From assembly GCA_009176605.1 (NCBI GenBank), contig SEYY01000741.1, forward strand, positions 72,402 to 96,180: a DNA stretch of 23,779 nucleotides, written 5' to 3'. The stretch's first letter is position 1; every line of letters begins with the position of its first letter. Below are positions 1 through 9,404 of this stretch, one piece after another. This DNA is from Armadillidium nasatum (taxonomy: Eukaryota > Arthropoda > Malacostraca > Isopoda > Armadillidiidae). Below the pieces are notes generated by a model. It worked only from the letters and a program-made list of their open reading frames with translations, had not been told where the DNA came from and did no database searches. The position numbers and the translations under genes were made by a program.

Positions 1-1787
1 CCTTCTCCAGCCACACTTCTCTCTTATTCTTTCGTTTCTGATTCTATCTACCCTCCTTAATAAACCCACATATATCTCTAAATCCTTTTATCTCAAAAAC
101 TTCTAATTTCTTCTTCATCTAAGAATTCATCATCTATGTTTCACACCCATACATTACAGATAGTAGACAGATACTCTCAAACATTCTTACCTTTATTTCC
201 TTTGGTATTCCCCCCTTCCTCCATACCTCCCTCAACACCCCCCATCACTTTCATTCACTCCATCACTATTTTTTATTTCCCCTTCCAGCTCCCCTTTTCC
301 CTCCATGATCATTCTCAAAAATTTAAACTCTTCTACCACCTCAAATTTTTCTCCCCCTTCCTTGACGCTCACAATTCCTCCCCTCTTTCTGCCTCATTCC
401 AGCCTCCAATCCTCAACACTTTACTCTTTGTTGGGTTTACCCTCAATCCCTTAGACAAACATTCCCTCACAAATTCTTTCACAAACATTCTCAACTTCTC
501 CCCAGATTTCACAACTAACACCGCATCCTCTGCAAACAACAAAACATTTACCTCCCATTCACCCTCTCCACTTCTCAATCTAACACCCTTCCCTTTCCAT
601 CCCCCTGACAATACCATCCATTAACAAACTGAACAACCACAGCAATATAACACACCCCTTCCTCAGCCCCACTCCCAAGTTAAACCATTCCATTAGTTCC
701 CTCCTCACCCTCACCTTCGCTCTACAGTTCTCATAAAATGATTTAATCCCATTCAATAATCTACTTCTCTCTCCCCCCTCCCTTAGTACCTTAAAAAACC
801 TCCTCCTACAAACTCTTATCATACGCCTTCTCCAAATCCATAAAGCATACATAACCCACTCTTTTTCACACCAATCATTTTCAGTGTAAAGACTTGATCC
901 ACACATTCTCTAAACCTCTCTAAAACCACTCTGTTTCTCCACCACTCTCTCTCTCTCTCTTGTCAATTCTTTCACTTTCGATACTAAAACCCCCCCATAA
1001 ATTTTCCCTACTACACTCAACCAACTTATACCCATATAATTTTTACACACCATCTTATCACCTTTCCCTTTATATTTCGGCACTATAAAGGCATCCTACC
1101 ACTACTGAGGCACTCCACTCTCCGCAACACACATTTAACATTCAAACCAACCAGTCAACCGTCTCTCCTGCTCCCACCTTTATCATCTCCCCATATATAA
1201 CATCCACTCCTGCCGACTTTCCTTTCTTCACCTTTGTCACTGCTACTTCTACTTCCTATCTACTAATACTCCCCTCTTCTTCTAATAACATCTTATTCCC
1301 CACTACTCCCCGCCTCCCACCCCACCCAACAAATTACTAAAGTGTTTCTTCTATCTCTCCCCCACCTCCCTCTCTCCTTGCACCACATCATCATCATCTA
1401 TTTTCACTACCTCTCCTCACTTTATTTAACTCCTTCTGAAACATCTTACTTCTTTCCTTAAAATTCTCTGACCACTTTCTTCCCCACTCCTCCTCCACTC
1501 TCCTTTTTACCTCCCTACACATCTCCCAATACTAATCCCAATCTCTATCCTCCTTCGTGCCCAAATACTTGCAAAAGGCCTCCTTTTACTTTTAACCATA
1601 TTCTCCAACTCTTTATTCCACCACTCACTCCCCTTTCTTCTACCATTCCCTATTTTATTCACCACACACACTCTTCTCATAACCTATACTAACGCTCCCT
1701 TCAGTTTACTGCACCTCCTCACATTTCTCCCTTACCCCTCTTGTGTAGTCACCTTTCTCATCTCTTCTCTTCTAACCTCTTCACCCA

Positions 1788-1790
<3 letters not shown>
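1..1790 (-). pseudogene. Decayed non-LTR retrotransposon (linker + reverse transcriptase)
   Basis: Read on the minus strand this is a LINE-type pol in several frames. About 1570-1400 gives a charged alpha-helical linker (TKEDRDWD, then EEEWGRKWSENFKERSKMF). About 1260-950 gives early RT blocks (KVKKGKSAGVD, FIVPKYKGKGDK, KNYMGISWLSVVGKIYG). 906-580 contains VRRELMEWFNLGVGLRKGC followed by LWLFSLLMDGIVRGM, matching the motif B region. 617-369 holds the catalytic box as FAED at 525-536, where an active enzyme has F/Y-A-D-D, so the first metal-binding Asp is replaced. Stops and frameshifts separate the blocks. No endonuclease domain is visible; the element breaks at the (TA)n on its 5' side and runs off the window on its 3' side. 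The plus strand is strikingly G-poor, so the coding strand is G-rich and C-poor. RT identity is secure; I do not assign a clade. Confidence 0.85.

Positions 1791-1876
<86 letters not shown>
1791..1876. repeat. (TA)n microsatellite
   Basis: About 43 uninterrupted TA units. The left edge is the broken 5' side of the minus-strand LINE; the right edge merges into the first SINE repeat. Confidence 0.98.
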
Positions 1877-1883
<7 letters not shown>

Positions 1884-1907
1884 TAACTGCTAATGATGTT
1901 ATAATTT

Positions 1908-1971
1908 CGAGGAATCGAACCCGGGTCCAAAAGATGGAAGTCCGTTGTGTTGACCACTACTCCACTGATGG
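1908..1971 (-). promoter_or_regulatory. tRNA-like pol III promoter head, copy 1
   Basis: Internal A-box-like and B-box sequences (B box at 1911-1922 on the minus strand) are spaced as in a tRNA gene, so pol III transcription of the SINE is plausible. The T arm pairs at four of five positions. It is not a functional tRNA because no matching acceptor 3' strand follows the T arm. Confidence 0.6.
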
Positions 1972-2189
1972 TTCAAAATGAAATAATCCAGAACTTCTAC
2001 TGACATATCTCGCCTAGTGAAAAGTCCCTTCAATATTTCACCGACCACAACTTGGGCGTAGCGTCAACATGGACCAGGTTCTATCCTGAATATAAACCGC
2101 AGTGCAAATTTTATAATTTTGATAACCACTATGATAAACCGTGGAATCATTATTTATAATTTTCATAACTGCTAATGATGTTATAATTT

Positions 2190-2253
2190 CGAGGAATCGA
2201 ACCCGGGTCCAAAAGATGGAAGTCCGTTGTGTTGACCACTACTCCACTGATGG
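2190..2253 (-). promoter_or_regulatory. tRNA-like pol III promoter head, copy 2
   Basis: Identical in every base to the head 282 bp to its left, with the B box at 2193-2204 on the minus strand. Transcription would run leftward, away from the BEL pol remnant. Confidence 0.6.
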
Positions 2254-2266
2254 TTCAAAATGAAAT

Positions 2267-3182
2267 CCGATTTCATTGAGACATTTTTAGTCTCAGAAAA
2301 TGGGAGTGAATTTTTAAGAAAAAATCAAATAGTCCATAAACGAATCCCACTATATAGCCCTTGGGTAGGTAGTATGTGGGAGAGAATGATCAGGGTAGTG
2401 AAGGACTGTCTCTTTAAAACAATAGGACGTTCTTCACTGAACTATTTTGATTTTATCACTATTTTGTCGGATATTGCTGACGCAATAAATACTCGACCTC
2501 TCACTTACACAACAAGTACAAATGATGTAGTGCCACTCACTCCCAACGATTTTTTAAAGCCTCTTGCAAAAACTGCAATGGTTTTGCCAGGAGCTGGTTC
2601 GGAGAACCAGTTCTTGGATTCTTCTAAAGCTCATAAAGAGCTTACGAAATCTTTGAAATATTCTTCAGAGAAATTCGAGGAATTTCGTACTCGCTGGTAT
2701 AGCGAATATATTCTTAGTTTGAGAGAAATCGGTAGAGATCTCTATCAAACTAAATGGAATAATCTTATCAAAAAAGATGACGTTATTCTTGTCAAAAGTC
2801 CAGTAAAGGAACGACCTTACTGGCAAATGGGGGTAGTTCATGAACTACTATATGGAGATGACCAAAAGGTCAGATCTGTATATGCTTAGAACTCCAGGAG
2901 GACAAATTAATTTATATCCTATAAAACATTTATATCCTCTGGAGCTCTCTCTGACTCACAGTGGTTCTACACCTTCTTCGTCAGATATTACCCCTATCGT
3001 CCCTTCTCAAAGTCAACCATCACTTAATCTTCCTGTAAGGGTTGAACTCCACTTCATCGTCTAAGATGATCGCTGGAGGATCTTCATCTCCTGTTGTTAA
3101 AGATATTCGACCTGTCAGAAAAGCTGCAATAGCTGCCAGGAAGAAATTCTTAATTTGTGATTCTTCAGAGGAATCTGAATAG
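2267..3182 (+). pseudogene. BEL/Pao retrotransposon pol, integrase C-terminal half and DUF5641-like tail
   Basis: Frame 1 (2267-2889) encodes the end of an integrase core: SENGSEF, where the family has S-D-N-G (second catalytic Asp replaced by Glu), then SPWVGSMWERMIRVVKD with the third catalytic Glu in WER, then INTRPLTY. This is the characteristic BEL/Pao arrangement. A DUF5641-type tail follows (KKDDVILVK, PYWQMGVVHELLYGDD). A frameshift near 2875-2885 moves reading to frame 2 (RTPGGQINLYPIKHLYPLEL), and a second near 3060 moves to frame 3, ending in RPVRKAAIAARKK and a stop at 3180-3182. Protease, RT and RNase H are missing; the left edge abuts the SINE repeat. The element is dead. Confidence 0.88.
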
Positions 3183-3679
3183 ATAATCTGTTTCTGAAGT
3201 CTCTTTCCATTTGTATTATGACATCTGCCCAGAAGAAGCCAGATGCCATCCCCCCCGGGGAGGATATAAAAATTATAATTGGTAGTTGCCAGTTTAAATA
3301 TTCTTCTAGTTAGAAAAGAGGCTCATGTTTCTGGAGACTGGAGTTGAAGTCAAAGGTTGCCAGTTTTGAATTAACACCTTTATGCTTTTTGTGATTGTTC
3401 TATACAGTCGAGTCGAGCAAATTTAACAATCCTTTTTACGTTTATGATTCTCTGGATCTAGTCGTGCTAAAATTATTGTTCTTGACTTTTCATTGCGTCT
3501 GCATATTTTAAGATCATATATTTCGTCTATTTAGTTCAAAATATTGATCTAATTCTTCGACGCATAATTCTAAGAATTCAAAGTATTCCTTTGCGTACTG
3601 AAAGAATATTCTAGACTTCGGTTCAATTGCTTGTATAGTCGTTAAATCTAGTCATAATCAAGTGAAAGTGATTGTATCG
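3183..3679 (+). other. Probable BEL/Pao 3' flank / LTR remnant
   Basis: Non-coding, directly after the pol stop. A polypurine candidate GGGGAGGA lies at 3257-3264, preceded by six C to make a C6G4 palindrome at 3251-3260, much as BEL elements have at their PPT. If so, the rest up to the N gap would be 3' LTR. No second LTR copy is in the window, so the boundary cannot be proved. Confidence 0.35.
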
Positions 3680-3779
3680 NNNNNNNNNNNNNNNNNNNNN
3701 NNNNNNNNNNNNNNNNNNNNNNNNNNNNNNNNNNNNNNNNNNNNNNNNNNNNNNNNNNNNNNNNNNNNNNNNNNNNNNN
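3680..3779. other. Assembly gap (100 N)
   Basis: Exactly 100 N, the usual placeholder for a gap of unknown size. It separates the BEL remnant from the 3' UTR of LINE-A, so adjacency of those two is not certain. Confidence 0.99.
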
Positions 3780-5373
3780 AAAGATAAAAGCAAAACCAAG
3801 CCCAACTACACATGCAACATTCAATGAACCATCACCCACTACAAAAAAACTGCCATTAGGCTTAGTCATAGGTTGATCTGTTGATCTAAAAATTCATATA
3901 TACCCGCCAATTTGGCTTAGTCAAGTTATATTATATAATACCTAAACCATCCATAAATCTATCTAGCCCCCTTTTAAATTTGACAAGAGAATCACAGTCA
4001 ACAATCTCTTCTGGCAAGTCATTCCAAAAATTAACAACTCTATTACTGAAAGAGTATTTTCTTAGATCGAGATGGCATGGGATTCTTTTTAATTTTCTTA
4101 TCATGTCCTCTAGTTACTCTTCCACGGTCCAATATAAAGTATTTTTCAATCTCTGTATTACTGTCAGATGCAAATATTTTGTAAACTTGTATCATATCCC
4201 CTCTGAGAAATCTCCTTTCAACCGAGAACATTCCTAACTCCTTCAACCTCTCTTCATAGCTCTTATTTTCAAAGCCAGAAATCATCCTTGTTGCTCGACG
4301 TTGTACTCTCTCCAGCATATCTATGTCTTTTCTTAAATGAGGAGCCCAAACCTGTGCACAATACTCTAATGCTGGCCTAACATAGCTATTATATAGCTTG
4401 CTTATAACCTCTTTGCTCTTGTAAACTACATTGCGATTAATTATACCTAACATCTTATTAGCTCTATTCCTTGCTTCCAAACATTGATCACCCACCTTCA
4501 GATTACTGCTAATAATCACACCTAAATCCTTTTCTTGGTCCACAGTCTCAAGCCACTCCCCATTCATTTCATAATTAAATCCTTCATTTGAGTAACCTAC
4601 ATGAAGAACTTTACATTTTTTACTATTAAAGTTCATTTGCCACCTCTCTGCCCAACCAAGAAGTCTATCTAGATCACCTTGAAGCTTTATGCATCCATCA
4701 TTATTCCTTACTGAGGTAACCACTTTGGTATCATCAGCAAACTTAGAAACCTTACATTTAAGACCTTTGTCTAAATCATTTATATATATAAGGAACAAAA
4801 GTGGTCCCAGCACAGAACCCTGTGGGACCCCACTCTTCACCGTTTCCCATAATGACTTATTACCATTAAGTAATACACACTGCCTTCTGTTCTTTAACCA
4901 CTCTTTAATCCAATTGTGTACCATTCCATCTATACCATACTGCGACAACTTTTGCATCAGCCTAACATGGGGTACCTTATCAAAAGCCTTGCTAAAGTCT
5001 AAATATATGACATCAACTGGATCACCCCTGTCTATACATTCAGTAATATATTCCATAAATTCTAGTAGATTTGTCTGACATGATCTACCCTTTCTAAAGC
5101 CATGCTGGGAGTTATATAGTATCTTGTTATCATCTAAATGCTTCTCTATATGACTTTTCAGTAACTTTTCCAAAATTTTCACAACCAGAGATGTTAAACT
5201 AACTGGCCTATAGTTCCCTAAATCTTCCTTACTACCTTTTTTAAAAATGGGCACCACATATGCCGTTTTCCAGTCCTCAGGTACCTCTCCAAAAGCAATA
5301 GATCGCTTAAAAATCAAATACAGTGCCTTTGCAATACTGCTACTCCCCTCTTTTAGAATTCTATCATACACAC
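3780..5373 (-). pseudogene. LINE-A segment 3: CR1-like reverse transcriptase, C-terminus and 3' UTR
   Basis: A minus-strand reading frame of about 440 codons runs from about 5370 to 4043 with a complete RT: KTAYVVPIFKKG, NYRPVSLTS, GFRKGRSC, the motif A Asp in VIYLDFSKAFDKV, SGVPQGSVLGPLLFLIYIND, the intact catalytic box FADD at 4730-4741, and the thumb/C-terminal region with EYCAQVWAPH. This is the CR1/L2-like layout. A premature stop at 4043-4045 results from one extra base in the A/T run at 4057-4060; skipping it restores the expected C-terminus (RVVNFWNDLPEEIVD) to a stop at 3931-3933. The 3' UTR continues to the gap. It is the best preserved RT in the window and is a segment of one element interrupted twice. 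Confidence 0.92.
5367..5373. repeat. 7-bp direct repeat, left copy
   Basis: TACACAC, repeated at 5981-5987 on the other side of the 607-bp insert. The LINE-A frame (DGVY...RIL) is continuous if one copy and the insert are removed, so this is a credible target-site duplication. Confidence 0.6.
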
Positions 5374-5402
5374 TATAAGATATATATATATACATAAGTA
5401 AG

Positions 5403-5434
<32 letters not shown>

Positions 5435-5980
5435 ATTTATAAATTTAAACCATAGTGAGATAAATTGAGTTTTTAAGACCTAATGGTTACAAAAGAAGAA
5501 GAAGAAAAAGAAAAATGACAGAAAGAAAATGGCGGCTTTGGGCAGATAGCTGAAATAGGAGAACAACGTGTAACTTAAGTTTATAAGTGAAAACTTACTT
5601 TATATCATAGCAGCTATTAACATTAATTAAAAAAATAGCCCAAAACCAGTGGCTTAATTCTTTACAAAGGACTGGTCCTAAGAAGATTCAGAAATTATTA
5701 ACTATAAACAAGGTGAGAATTTTTGTATTCTTTATAGACCTAAGGTCCTAACTTGATTATTAAGCTCACTGGGTTTATTTATAAATTAAAGATTAATTAA
5801 TTATTATTTTTTTTTATATACGATACTTCAGTATTCTTGATTGGTTTACTTTTCAAATATAGTGGACCATTTCCTCTATAAGTAATCTTAATCAGAATCT
5901 TAAATTTCCCTGACTTAGGTCCTTGCTAGAGTTGGGTGACTGAAGTAATAAAATATTCATTGCATAACAATATTTTTTCG
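5374..5980. mobile_element. Unclassified 607-bp insertion inside LINE-A
   Basis: This block interrupts the LINE-A coding sequence just upstream of the RT domain. It begins with TATAAG and a TA-rich stretch, including (TA)n at 5404-5431, holds a GAA-rich patch near 5495-5515, and ends in CAATATTTTTTCG. I see no reading frame of note and no terminal inverted repeats. On the minus strand it would end in a (TA)n tail, which with a short target duplication could fit a small retroposon. I do not recognise the family. Confidence 0.55.
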
Positions 5981-6288
5981 TACACACCATCCAGACCCAC
6001 TGCTTTATTTGGGTCAATATGTTCTAATAAAGATTAAATTTCATTTAACTCAATTTCAAATGCTGCACACCTATTCATTACATGTATACTAGAGCTATTA
6101 GTCTCTAAACTGCTATCCAACTTTTCCTCAGTAAACACTGATGCAAAATAAGCATTGAAAATGTTAACCAATTCCTTATCTGAACTTACTAAATTTCCAT
6201 CAATTTTAATTGGGTCAATTTTCTTATCCTTGCTTTTAAATTTATAAAAGCTAAAAAACTTTTTCAAGTCTTTATTACTGTTCCTTGC
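5981..6288 (-). pseudogene. LINE-A segment 2: EN-RT linker
   Basis: Minus-strand frame with NSNKDLKKFFSFYKFKSKDK, then DGNLVSSDKELVNIFNAYF, then HIDPNKAVGLDGV. This is the lysine-rich linker and the approach to the RT domain. One stop lies near 6034. It joins segment 1 across the hAT insertion (after ARN) and segment 3 across the 607-bp insertion (at DGVY). LINE-C has the equivalent region (GSDEELINIFNTYF). Confidence 0.88.
6281..6288. repeat. 8-bp target-site duplication, left copy
   Basis: TTCCTTGC, repeated exactly at 8060-8067. An 8-bp duplication is diagnostic of hAT insertion, and the LINE-A frame closes perfectly when one copy and the insert are removed. Confidence 0.9.
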
Positions 6289-8059
6289 TATGAACCGACC
6301 AACCCCGGCCAAAAATCAGGGAAAACCAGGGTTTCCGGCCGGGGTTAAAATGGCAAATTATACTTAAATTTTTTTTTTTTTTTTTTTAATTTTCAGCCGA
6401 TTCTGCTGAAACTTTCAGTTATATAGATTTTTTACCGGTAAGAAAAGTCCATTTCTAGCATTTTTCCCGAGTCTATTACGGTTAAAAGTTGTTTTTTATT
6501 TTATTTTTTTTTTTTGTTGAAATTTTACCCTTTTTTAATTGAATGGCGGTGCCAAACCACTTTTTAGAATGAGCTGAAAATTGGAATATTTATTCAAAAT
6601 TAAATGGGATACAAAAGTCTCTAATAGACTTTTGTTCCCAGAGTTATAGGAAAAATGTTATAAGTCAAAAACTGACCAACTATAGAAAAAAAAAAAAAAA
6701 AATTTTTTTGAACTAAAAAAATCCACCTTTTCAGACAAAATTTTTTTTAAAAAAATAAAACTATGACATTTCCTATTTTTGGTGTGTATAGAGGAGGGGT
6801 GGGGCTACAAATTCCTCTATGTACTTTATTCGATGACATTCGTTTGATTTGAGATATAGCCTTCAAAAAGGTCCATTTTTGGCCAAATTTCAAAAATTCC
6901 CCAAAGTTTGAGAGGCTATATTTCGCTTCAAACAAAGAGCATTTAAATATGCACAAATTAAATATTGTTGCCCTGCCCTCTTCTAAACAATATTCACAAA
7001 TAAAAAAAAATAGTAGGTAGCGTTTTTTATAAATAATTTTTTCCTCCAGAAGGGTACGATTTTTGCAAAAAAAAATTTTTTTTTCAAGTGCTTATATAAC
7101 TTTTTTCTAGACGTGATATCAAAAACCTATTCCCACCAATGCAAGAAATTGGGGCAAAGGTATTCAGCAAAATTTTCAGCTCATGTGGACCAGTGGTTTG
7201 ATCCAGTTATTCATTTTTTTCAACTTTGGGTCCAAATAAGTTTCAAACCGTTATAGACTCAAAAAATTGCTCGAAATCAACTCAGAACTTCGTGAAAAAA
7301 TTCACATGCTTCGAAAATTTCAGCTCAATCAGTCAAATAATAATAAAAAAATTTCAAACAAAATATAAGAAAATTAAGATTTTTTTTTCTTTTCTGTTTC
7401 TTTTGACCGCTCCTTTTCTGCTAATGAATGTTCATCTTTGTGTTTTGATTTTAGATACTCCAAAAAGATTTGGTTGAAATTTTTTTACTTGTAGCACCCG
7501 GAGGTTCTCTTCTAATTTTCTGACTGCAGATGTTAACATCTAGCTATTTCGAGCCTATCCTGAAACATTGTAAAGTATTCAAATACTGCAGAAGCTGATC
7601 TTTTAGCCATATTGACTGAAAGTATAAACAAAATAATAATTTTTAAATAATGCAGCTAAATGATACAAGTTTGATACATGGCAATAAAATAACAATGATA
7701 TGTATAAATACAGGTTAAATTGATAATTTTATATCTTACATTTTTTCAAACTTTACCTTAGGGTCTTACTTAAGTAAAACCTGTTGAACCACTATTATGA
7801 ATTAGAATTTTTTTTTTTTTTAATTTTTGTACTTTTTTTAAACTTTAAATATACAAAACTGTAATTTTTTGATTTTTTTTTTTTTTTTTGGAGAAAATGC
7901 ATATAATCATTAATTTAAGTGAATGTTGGCTATTCTACTCCTTCCTTACAATTAAATAAATCTTATATCTAATTTTCTTAACCTTAAATTTCAGTGCTTT
8001 TGACCTCTTTACAAATTATAGGAAACCCCGGCCAGAACCCCGGCCCCGGTCGGTCCCTA
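6289..8059 (-). mobile_element. hAT element, copy 1 (1771 bp, inserted in LINE-A)
   Basis: It lies between perfect 8-bp duplications. Its ends form terminal inverted repeats: the right end on the minus strand reads TAGGGACCGACCGGGG and the left end on the plus strand TATGAACCGACCAACC, followed on each side by GGCCGGGG/CCCCGGCC-rich subterminal sequence. Transposase orientation is minus: a BED exon remnant starts at 7615. The rest (6360-7470) is AT-rich with long A and T runs and no convincing transposase core, so the copy is non-autonomous. Both ends and the region 7480-7990 are homologous to the copy at about 16.2-16.9 kb. It is younger than LINE-A. Confidence 0.88.
7480..7615 (-). pseudogene. 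Broken BED zinc-finger exon of hAT copy 1
   Basis: On the minus strand a splice-acceptor-like TATACTTTCAG ends at 7616 and the exon starts with an ATG at 7610-7608. Reading gives MAKRSASAVFEYFTMFQ, near identical to the start of the intact BED frame at 16563. An extra T in the cysteine region turns the first zinc-binding Cys codon context into a stop, so the finger is destroyed. The region upstream of the acceptor is also conserved with copy 2. Confidence 0.85.
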
Positions 8060-8876
<817 letters not shown>

Positions 8877-8887
8877 AACATATAGTA
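8877..8887. repeat. 11-bp target-site duplication of LINE-D, left copy
   Basis: AACATATAGTA, repeated at 9146-9156; it lies just outside the poly(A) end. Confidence 0.8.
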
Positions 8888-8943
<56 letters not shown>

Positions 8944-9145
8944 GAACACCACCACTCACGGGCAGAGCCCTTTTCAAGGAGGGGGCACACACACATGCAC
9001 AAAGCTCATTAAAACACACACACACACTTAACGCACAGCCCTCAGGTGGGCGCAGACGGAAGCCTTGAAGAGTGGAAGATTAAATACAGAAGGAAAAATA
9101 AATGATGGTAGAGAGTTCTACAGAATAGTCTAACAATAATAGCCT
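8888..9145 (-). mobile_element. LINE-D: 5'-truncated LINE 3' end with poly(A) tail
   Basis: On the minus strand: a last coding block (NSLPSFIFPSVFNLPLFKAS, preceded by TAG where such elements have Trp) to a TAA near 9031, a short UTR with a GT-rich run, then about 48 A (T run at 8893-8940). An 11-bp duplication, AACATATAGTA, flanks it at 8877-8887 and 9146-9156. This is a textbook target-primed reverse-transcription product, truncated to about 200 bp plus tail. The C-terminal motif resembles LINEs of the LINE-B type, but identity with LINE-B cannot be tested because LINE-B lacks this part here. Confidence 0.85.
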
Positions 9146-9156
9146 AACATATAGTA
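9146..9156. repeat. 11-bp target-site duplication of LINE-D, right copy
   Basis: AACATATAGTA, identical to 8877-8887; it marks the 5' truncation point of LINE-D. Confidence 0.8.
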
Positions 9157-9404
9157 TAGTTTACTCTCATTCTCAGTGAATTTTTGTTGGTTATTAGTTC
9201 AGTTACTGAGTTCTTTTTCTTTTTTTTTGTTTATTACTATTACATCTAATGGATAATTTTAAGTAAAACTGCCAAAAAACAATGTGACGGTTAGAAGCGA
9301 TAAACAGTCAAATGATGTGCAGATAGAAATAATTTTTGTAGGTAACACAAACAGTATACAGTTAAGAGACATTCAGCCAAGCATGAGTTCTGAGAGTGGA
9401 ACTA

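Larger units (their letters stand above)
1873..2266 (-). repeat. tRNA-Gly-derived SINE, tandemly duplicated (282-bp period)
   Basis: The 112 bases at 1873-1984 recur without a difference at 2155-2266, giving a 282-bp period. On the minus strand each copy carries a tRNA-like head: an A-box-like TGGAGTAGTGG, the loop CTTCCAT with a Gly-like TCC anticodon, and a B box GGGTTCGATTCC. The order and spacing match tRNA-Gly(TCC). The 3' acceptor strand is absent and AT-rich tail sequence follows, as in tRNA-derived SINEs. A third, weaker copy of the tail (2112-2137) lies just before the second repeat. The second copy stops where BEL/Pao sequence begins. It could be a dimeric SINE, or one SINE duplicated together with its flank. 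Confidence 0.75.

Noticed and set aside
136-624. 162-codon plus-strand Ser/Pro/Phe-rich frame
   Set aside because: It is the antisense of the LINE RT, open only because the plus strand is so G-poor.
1908-1971. Functional tRNA-Gly gene
   Set aside because: A and B boxes and the TCC loop are present but the acceptor 3' strand does not pair, and the unit is repeated with SINE-like tails.
3251-3260. C6G4 palindrome as a terminator
   Set aside because: No context for bacterial-type termination; it is better explained as part of a BEL polypurine region.
4689-5078. 129-codon plus-strand frame
   Set aside because: Antisense shadow of the LINE-A RT, which has all the conserved motifs on the minus strand.
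6747-6956. Possible small gene inside hAT copy 1 on the minus strand
   Set aside because: No domain, no splice signals, AT-rich; it lies in the non-autonomous interior of the element.
7226-7477. 83-codon plus-strand frame within hAT copy 1
   Set aside because: It is on the strand opposite the transposase remnant, with low-complexity Phe/Lys content and no recognisable motif.
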